In this document: positions 58,888-64,000 of the stretch, one piece after another
How the letters are laid out: each line of letters begins with the position of its first letter
How positions within the stretch are numbered: position 1 is the first letter of the stretch
Source: Mycobacterium sp. JS623
GTDB taxonomy: Bacteria; Actinomycetota; Actinomycetes; Mycobacteriales; Mycobacteriaceae
Length of the DNA stretch: 64,000 nt
Direction: 5' to 3'
Assembly (NCBI RefSeq): GCF_000328565.1
Contig: NC_019966.1
Location: forward strand, 5,394,001 to 5,458,000
Made by a program: the position numbers and the translations under genes
Notes under the pieces: generated by a model
The model's input: only the letters and a program-made list of their open reading frames with translations
Databases searched by the model: none
Told to the model about the DNA's origin: nothing

Positions 58888-60060
58888 ATGACGGTGCGGC
58901 GCCTCGAGCCCTATGCGGTCACGATCTTCGCGGAGATGTCGGCGCTGGCTGCTCGCATCGGCGCCGTGAATCTCGGTCAGGGCTTCCCTGATGAGGATGG
59001 GCCGCCCGCGATGCTCAAGGTCGCGGAGAACGCGATCGCCGAGGGGGTCAACCAGTACCCGCCCGGCCTCGGCATCGCTCCACTACGCGAGGCGATCGCC
59101 GCTCAACGCAAGCGCCACTTCGGCACGGAGTACGACCCCGACACCGAGGTGCTGGTGACCGTCGGCGCCACCGAGGCCGTCGCCTCAGCCGTGCTCGGGC
59201 TCGTCGAACCGGGCTCCGAAGTTCTTCTGATCGAGCCGTTCTACGACTCCTACTCCCCCGTCATTGCGATGGCCGGCTGCGAGCGGCGCGCGGTGCCGCT
59301 GGTTCAGAACGGCCGCGGTTTCAAGATCGACGTCGACGGGTTGCGCAATGCGGTGACGCCGAAAACGAAGGCGCTGATCGTCAACTCGCCGCACAACCCG
59401 ACCGGCATGGTGGCCTCCGAGGGTGAACTGAAGGCGCTCGCGAGACTTGCGGTAGACGCCGACCTGCTGGTGATCACCGACGAGGTCTACGAGCATCTGG
59501 TATTCGACGGGCACCGCCACACCCCACTAGCCAACTATCCGGGTATGAAAAACCGAACGGTCACGATCTCCAGCGCGGCCAAGATGTTCAATTGCACTGG
59601 CTGGAAGATCGGATGGGCCTGCGGCGCAGCCGATCTCATGGCCGGCGTGCGGGCCGCCAAACAGTACCTCTCCTACGTCGGTGGTGCGCCGTTTCAACCG
59701 GCCGTCGCCCATGCGCTCAACACCGAGGAGGCATGGGTGGCCGCGCTGCGGGACTCCTTGCAGGCCAAGCGCGACAAGCTCGGGTCGGCGTTGGCCGAGC
59801 TGGGGTTCGAGGTGCACGACAGCTTCGGCACCTACTTCTTGTGCGCCGATCCGCGACCGCTCGGGTATCACGACAGCACGGAGTTCTGCGCGCAATTGCC
59901 GGAACGCGCTGGGGTGGCGGCGATCCCGATGTCCGCGTTCTGCGATCCGGGTGCCGAGCACGCCGACGCATGGAATCACTTGGTGCGCTTTGCCTTCTGC
60001 AAGCGCGATGAAACGCTCGATGAGGCAATCCGGCGGCTCGGTGTGCTGCGTCGGCACTGA
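58888..60060 (+). CDS. dapC: N-succinyldiaminopimelate aminotransferase-type PLP enzyme
   Basis: 390 residues, fold type I aminotransferase. VNLGQGFPDEDGPPAML, LVTVGATEAVASAVLGL, VNSPHNPTGMVAS (Asn near residue 171), TDEVYEHLVFDG (Asp and Tyr of the cofactor pocket), and the PLP Lys in ISSAAKMFNCTGWKIGW (near residue 232) are conserved. The Rv0858c-type position and sequence support the DapC assignment in lysine/meso-diaminopimelate synthesis; a role as cysteine-conjugate beta-lyase-like enzyme is an alternative. The ATG 58888 (MTVRRLEPYAV) is conserved. The IS30 end lies 23 bp upstream, so its native promoter may be disrupted. Confidence 0.9.
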   Translation: MTVRRLEPYAVTIFAEMSALAARIGAVNLGQGFPDEDGPPAMLKVAENAIAEGVNQYPPGLGIAPLREAIAAQRKRHFGTEYDPDTEVLVTVGATEAVASAVLGLVEPGSEVLLIEPFYDSYSPVIAMAGCERRAVPLVQNGRGFKIDVDGLRNAVTPKTKALIVNSPHNPTGMVASEGELKALARLAVDADLLVITDEVYEHLVFDGHRHTPLANYPGMKNRTVTISSAAKMFNCTGWKIGWACGAADLMAGVRAAKQYLSYVGGAPFQPAVAHALNTEEAWVAALRDSLQAKRDKLGSALAELGFEVHDSFGTYFLCADPRPLGYHDSTEFCAQLPERAGVAAIPMSAFCDPGAEHADAWNHLVRFAFCKRDETLDEAIRRLGVLRRH

Positions 60061-60167
60061 GCTTCTGTGACGATGGTGCGACATCGAGCAAAGTCCCGCT
60101 GCCCCGAGTCCAGCAACTATCAGCGAAGCTGTAGAGCGCCTAATGACTCGAAGCCACAGGGCGAGCG

Positions 60168-61889
60168 CTACTTCGAGCCTTCCTCGGCGGCTTTCGAGAG
60201 CCCGCCAAGCGTGGAGCTGATCGACTTCGCCACGCCGGCAACCGAATTCGTCACGCTGGAGAGAGCAGTCCCAATTGGGTTGTTCGTGGCCTGCGACCCG
60301 GTGGACGAGCTAGTCCGTGGCTGCGGGCTCGGCGCGCCGAGCGAGCTCCTCAATACGTTGAGGCGCGGGCCGGGGTTCGAAGTGGATGGCTGCGGGTCAT
60401 TCGGCGGTTGCGTGCCAACGTTTGTCACGCTTATCCCGGGTAATGGGCTTGCGCTGTTTTGCGGAGTCGCCGAGGAGGTGGGATCCGTGGTAGCCGGCGT
60501 GCGGTTCGTCCAGGCGGTCGCACGGTCGACCGCTGCGGCTCCGGCCGGCGGTTGGCCAGCAGCCGAGGCGGGACTCGACAGGGCATTCATCGGATCCAGG
60601 GCTGACCCGATACCCGCACCGGTCGATGCGGTCGGGCTCGCCAGCATGCTTGCCGGGAGCAGACCCAAGAACCCGCCACCGGGCGAACCGAACAGCACAG
60701 GGATCGTCGGACTGGTGCCCGCAGTTGGACTGCTGGGTGGCGGCATCGGCTTGCCGTCAAGGCCGATCGTCGCTGAACCGCCGACGCCGTACGGACCTGG
60801 CCGTGTGGTTCCGAAAGGACGACTTCCCGTGAAGTCCCCGATTCCGTTGTCCAGTCCTGTCGGAACCGCAATTAAAAGGTCGGTGGCAAATGTCGCCGGG
60901 TTGGGGAAGTACAGCGGATTGGCAGGCGTTGGCACACCGGGTGAGGTATTGCGATCGTAGGCCGACTCGACGATGACGCGCAGCGGCGGATCCAAAGTAT
61001 CGGCCAGCGGGAAGCCGATGACCGGGATCGATTCCAGCGGCATGAGTAGCGGCAAGGGGTACGTCGGAATCAAGTAGTAATGCGTGTCGCCGTAGGTACC
61101 TTGATCGATGGCCGTTGTTGGGTCCGCGTTGGGGTACTGCCCGTGCAGGTAGTAGAAACCCATAGCCGCGTTGAGATCCGCGACCGGATTAAGCGGATTG
61201 ACCGGGGCGTCGGAGATGCCGTCGTATTGCCGTGCGATGTCGTATGTCGTGATGGTGGCGTTGGGATCGTTCGCACAGTTGCAGTTGGGCACGCCCGCCG
61301 TCTGAGTCGGCGTGGCGCCACTGAATGTGAGGCCGAGAATCGGGATGGTTCCGAACGCCACCCCGCGCTCGAGGATGCCTCCGTTAGGCCTGTTCGGGTT
61401 CGCGACCAATACGTAGATCGGATGTACGGCGCCTGGATTGCTGGGGAAAGCGGCGTTCCAGTCCCGCTTGTATTGCGTCACCACTGTCGCGCCTTGGGAG
61501 TAGCCCCAGAGTGTGTCCGTGCTGGTCGAGTTCAGCGGACGAAGACCGGGCGACGTCGGGGTGCCTTCAAGATTCCGCACTCCGGTGGCGACCGATTGGT
61601 CGTATGTCGGAGAAAAGATAAAGCCGGGCGGCGTGACCGGCCAGAACGTGGCCGGATAGGGAACGAGGATGATCGGGTCGGGCGTAGGGGCGCCCACGGC
61701 GTTGTCGTACTTCTGGGCGAACGCGGGGTATGCGCTGTCCGGGATCTGGTTGAAGGCGCTGTTGGTGCCCTTCACGATGTACGTAGCACTCAGCGCGACG
61801 ACCGCTGTCATCGTCTGATTGACGCCCAGGAGAAGCGCAGACCCGACGGCTGCCATGGCAACCAGGAGCACATGCACCGCTCGACGCAT
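60168..61889 (-). CDS. PE-PPE-domain (PF08237-type) hydrolase without a PE/PPE N-terminus
   Basis: 573 residues. The ATG at 61887-61889 begins MRRAVHVLLVAMAAVGSALL, an N-terminal signal/anchor. The PE-PPE hydrolase domain: SATYIVKGTNSAFNQIPDSAYPAF, then the serine elbow LWGYSQGATVVTQYKRDW (GYSQGA; Ser near 131), VLVANPNRPNGGILERG (the NPxRPNGG signature) and a later TYGDTHYYLIPTYPLPLL with the acid/His region. A Pro/Ser/Thr/Ala-rich tail of about 190 residues follows. Such domains are esterases; here the PE or PPE export domain is absent, so export would use the signal peptide. Upstream open frame to 62003 is not signal-like. Confidence 0.87.
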   Translation of the reverse strand: MRRAVHVLLVAMAAVGSALLLGVNQTMTAVVALSATYIVKGTNSAFNQIPDSAYPAFAQKYDNAVGAPTPDPIILVPYPATFWPVTPPGFIFSPTYDQSVATGVRNLEGTPTSPGLRPLNSTSTDTLWGYSQGATVVTQYKRDWNAAFPSNPGAVHPIYVLVANPNRPNGGILERGVAFGTIPILGLTFSGATPTQTAGVPNCNCANDPNATITTYDIARQYDGISDAPVNPLNPVADLNAAMGFYYLHGQYPNADPTTAIDQGTYGDTHYYLIPTYPLPLLMPLESIPVIGFPLADTLDPPLRVIVESAYDRNTSPGVPTPANPLYFPNPATFATDLLIAVPTGLDNGIGDFTGSRPFGTTRPGPYGVGGSATIGLDGKPMPPPSSPTAGTSPTIPVLFGSPGGGFLGLLPASMLASPTASTGAGIGSALDPMNALSSPASAAGQPPAGAAAVDRATAWTNRTPATTDPTSSATPQNSASPLPGISVTNVGTQPPNDPQPSTSNPGPRLNVLRSSLGAPSPQPRTSSSTGSQATNNPIGTALSSVTNSVAGVAKSISSTLGGLSKAAEEGSK

Positions 61890-62658
61890 CCGACCCCGTG
61901 GGCAAGCGGACGGTGTTGACGTCCTAGCCGACAACGAACCGTCGACTATTCGCGATTGTCGGTAGCCGAAACTTGGCCGTTGATATCTAACTGCGTGCTT
62001 CACCTGGCCCCAGCCCCCTCGTGCAAATTAGCTGTAGGACCCCCCGCGGGCGAGCTTAGGCGTCTATGGCCAAGATCACAAACTGCAGCCGAGATCATAG
62101 CGAAGCTCAATGGGAAGTCCGATCACAGCAAACGCTAAACATTCTGAGTGCTAGTGAAATACCGCTCTTCGCCGAAATCCCCGTGGGCGCGACTCAGGCC
62201 AGCCGTTGTGCGAACGCCATCGCCTGCACTCGGCAACGTCCTCACCCGGCTGACCTCCGGATTTACCTCCTAGCCAACACCGCATGCGTTACTTGGTGCG
62301 AAATGCCGCATATTGCCTATCACGATGCGTAGCAACCACTTTCAGTGCTGTTGGCGCCACTACCTATAATACTGACCGTCGCGTCATGCCCACTGGCTCA
62401 AACAGTTTCGCGTAGAGCTCAGCACATGTGGCTCTCATCCTGCTGATTCATCAGCAAAATCAAATAGTGCCGCAGCGAATTTGACGGTTCGAGTGTTGCC
62501 CATCGCCGCGCAGGGTGAATAGACCTCACCCACTGGGGGATTGACGCCGCCAGACCGTGCCAGCGAAGGGTGGTGGGTACAGCTTGCGGGTTGGGAAACA
62601 AGAAGATTCCCGCTGGCATATTGCGCGCAACCGCAGGCGTGAAGCCGCCTATTCCGAT
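61890..62658. other. 769-bp gene-free spacer, lower GC than its surroundings
   Basis: No supported gene was found. Two weak open frames (62066-62332 on +, 62419-62619 on -) have compositions unlike mycobacterial proteins and no ribosome site. Many stretches are AT-rich, such as AACATTCTGAGTGCTAGTGA near 62140 and ATCAGCAAAATCAAATAG near 62450. It separates the PE-PPE hydrolase from the SRPBCC genes. It may be remains of decayed sequence or hold regulatory RNA, which cannot be decided here. Confidence 0.55.
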
Positions 62659-63117
62659 CTACTCGGGTTGATCGGAAGCCTTGCCCCGCAGTACCCGTTG
62701 TCGCAGGCCCTCGTTCGCCGCATCGATGATCGTCTTGCCGGCTCGCTTGATGAAGTAATCCGGAATGAGTGAATCAGGCTCGACGGTGACGTCGACAGTG
62801 ACGGTGGTGGACGTCCCGACGTGATCGGGCCGCAGCGTGTACTCGACGTGTTGGGCATACTGTTGTTTGGTCTGCGCCGCGTCCCATACCAACCAGTCTG
62901 GCCCCCAACGAAATTCGAGAAGCTCCTCATCGACGCGACCGAGCACCTTGACCGCTAGCCGAACGTGGTGCGGGCGGCCGTCGTCATATCTGTCCAGGAT
63001 CTCCACGCGCCGGTAGGCGGGTGTGTACGACAGCAGGGCCTCCACGTCGGCCAGCGCATCCATGATGGCTTCCGGCGGCGCCTCGATCACGAGCTTGCGT
63101 GATGTTCGGACGGCCAT
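62659..63117 (-). CDS. SRPBCC/START-like protein (Rv0857-type)
   Basis: 152-residue helix-grip lipid-binding-fold protein. It starts MAVRTSRKLVIEAPPEAIMDALADVEAL, a typical SRPBCC strand and helix. The middle has RPHHVRLAVKVLGRVDEELLEFRWGPDWLVWDAA, and the C-terminal long helix ends PDYFIKRAGKTIIDAANEGLRQRVL. It is a tandem paralogue of the next gene, 10 bp apart on the same strand, and close in sequence (both begin MAVR.SR). Ligand unknown; the neighbouring far gene hints at lipid metabolism. Confidence 0.85.
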   Translation of the reverse strand: MAVRTSRKLVIEAPPEAIMDALADVEALLSYTPAYRRVEILDRYDDGRPHHVRLAVKVLGRVDEELLEFRWGPDWLVWDAAQTKQQYAQHVEYTLRPDHVGTSTTVTVDVTVEPDSLIPDYFIKRAGKTIIDAANEGLRQRVLRGKASDQPE

Positions 63118-63127
63118 GACGCGAACC

Positions 63128-63571
63128 CTACGACGCGTATTTCTCCATGACCTGCTTGCGCAGACTCTCGGTTGCGACGTCCAGCACGATCTTCTTCGCG
63201 CGTTTGATCAGGAAGTCGGGGATCGGCGCGGCGAGGTCGAGGATGATGTCGAACCGCACCCGCGTCTTCTCTTCACCTTCGGGCGTGAGGTTGTACTCGA
63301 CGTGCTGGCCCCGCTGTTGAAAGGTGTCCTTGGCATCCCACACCATCCAGCGGGGACCCCAGTTGTACTCGAGCACCTCTTTGTCGGTGATGCCCATGAT
63401 CTTGAAGGTTGCCCTGACGTGACGCGGCTTGCCGTCGGGATGCCGATCGAGAACCTCGGCGTGTTTATGAACCGACGACCACGTCGGCACCGAATCGATG
63501 TCGGCGAGCGCGTCCAGAATCGCTTCGGGCGTGGCCTCGAAGACGACTTCTCTCGATGCTCGGACAGCCAT
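63128..63571 (-). CDS. SRPBCC/START-like protein (Rv0856-type)
   Basis: 147 residues, starting MAVRASREVVFEATPEAILDALADIDSV. It shares with its neighbour the core RHVRATFKIMGITDKEVLEYNWGPRWMVWDAKDT and the final helix PIPDFLIKRAKKIVLDVATESLRKQVME. The two probably arose by tandem duplication. No catalytic residues can be assigned. It lies 59 bp after the far stop codon on the same strand, so the three may be one operon, as in M. tuberculosis. Confidence 0.87.
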   Translation of the reverse strand: MAVRASREVVFEATPEAILDALADIDSVPTWSSVHKHAEVLDRHPDGKPRHVRATFKIMGITDKEVLEYNWGPRWMVWDAKDTFQQRGQHVEYNLTPEGEEKTRVRFDIILDLAAPIPDFLIKRAKKIVLDVATESLRKQVMEKYAS

Positions 63572-63630
63572 GTTGGCAAAGTCTAGCTAACTCGTAAGCC
63601 TCGCGCAGCCCAATTCGCAGCTAATTTGTC

Positions 63631-64000
63631 TCACCAGTCGATTTCGTCGATCGGAGTGGTCGATTGCGGCGGTGAACCCACCGGGCCGGATGGAGTGCGC
63701 GAGAACCGCGGAGCAGGTGCAGCCTGATCAACATCATTGGATGTCACCAGTGTTGAGCGCGCCCTGAGGTGTTCATTCTGCGCTGCTTCACGCCAGGTGA
63801 GCACGGGTGTGACGCATGCGTCGGTGCCCGCGAAGATCTCCGTCCATTCGTCGCGGGTCTTGCCCGCAAACTTGTCCGCGAAAAGTTCGTGCACTGCGGG
63901 GAAAGCCGCCGCGTCGAGCTGGTTCGGCACGTCGTCCGTCGTCAAACCGAGGCCGGCGAGCAGTTGCGCGAAGAACTGGGGCTCGATCGCGCCAACGGCC
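63631..64000 (-). CDS. far: Acyl-CoA racemase / CoA transferase family III (Far-type), C-terminal part only
   Basis: The last 122 codons of a larger frame that enters from beyond base 64000. AVGAIEPQFFAQLLAGLGL, ADKFAGKTRDEWTEIFAGTDACVTPVL and TWREAAQNEHLRARSTLV match the C-terminal region of alpha-methylacyl-CoA racemases, in which IEPQFF contributes to the active site (Glu). The reaction is inversion at the 2-methyl centre of branched acyl-CoA, preparing it for beta-oxidation. The catalytic Asp and His earlier in the protein are outside the window. The gene name rests on position and family. Confidence 0.85.
   Translation of the reverse strand, partial: AVGAIEPQFFAQLLAGLGLTTDDVPNQLDAAAFPAVHELFADKFAGKTRDEWTEIFAGTDACVTPVLTWREAAQNEHLRARSTLVTSNDVDQAAPAPRFSRTPSGPVGSPPQSTTPIDEIDW

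Noticed and set aside
62066..62332. 88-codon open frame
   Set aside because: Amino-acid composition and codon use unlike neighbouring genes; no ribosome site or family resemblance.

Overview
The window is high-GC actinobacterial chromosome from a mycobacterium, most likely an environmental, rapid-growing (Mycolicibacterium-type) species. The gene order follows the reverse of the M. tuberculosis Rv0855-Rv0896 block as I remember it: far, two SRPBCC genes, dapC, fadA/fadB, ercc3 (XPB) with its helicase-associated partner, moaC2/mog/moaE2, rpfA, moaD2/moaA2, cspB, MFS/DUF2771, DUF3027, DUF2530, MarR and rRNA methylase, DUF2537, sepH, serC, an AurF-like gene with fprB, citA, pdxH and gltA2. RpfA, SepH, Esp-type type VII secretion proteins, a PE-PPE hydrolase domain and mycothiol/F420-type enzymes all fit this assignment.

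Layout. 1-3.6 kb: an incomplete cyclase/ATPase regulator, then a MarR-controlled drug exporter. 3.7-10.2 kb: central metabolism, with two different citrate synthases flanking pdxH, a TetR regulator and an exporter, and a citA operon ending in a mycothiol-type DinB enzyme and a VOC protein. 10.2-18.4 kb: TM2 protein, a giant SARP-type ATPase regulator, a lipoprotein, then a two-gene operon of an AurF-like diiron protein and the ferredoxin/ferredoxin reductase FprB, and a secreted CAP protein. 18.5-26.4 kb: serC, sepH, an F420 oxidoreductase, a LuxR-type ATPase regulator, rRNA methylase/MarR, and an SRPBCC gene with an apparent frameshift. 26.4-31 kb: DUF3027, MFS, DUF2771, a glutathionyl-hydroquinone-reductase-like enzyme and cspB.

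31-36 kb: molybdenum cofactor genes in two opposed clusters (moaA-moaD rightward; moaC-mog-moaE leftward) flanking rpfA. The rpfA leader carries a near-perfect CRP site and a c-di-AMP (ydaO-type) riboswitch. 36-41.7 kb: the XPB helicase and its partner, separated by a membrane-anchored esterase, ending in a truncated VOC gene. 41.7-54 kb: an accessory block absent between ercc3 and fadB in M. tuberculosis, holding cupin, NmrA-like, an orphan EspA/EspD-like pair, an F420 oxidoreductase, PaaK-like and acyl-CoA ligase enzymes, a PNPOx protein, a methyltransferase with a damaged 3' end, a GH27 alpha-galactosidase lipoprotein and a secreted lipase. 54-64 kb: fadB/fadA beta-oxidation genes, an IS30-family insertion element, dapC, a PE-PPE-domain hydrolase, a gene-free spacer, two SRPBCC paralogues and the end of the acyl-CoA racemase gene far.

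No tRNA, rRNA, CRISPR array or prophage was seen. The least ordinary points are the regulated rpfA leader, the orphan Esp pair inside the accessory block whose left border carries a broken gene, two frameshifted genes, a perfect 17-bp inverted repeat, and the IS30 ends that resemble a solo palindrome 54 kb away. Family and gene assignments rest on recognised motifs and remembered homologues; no search was run.
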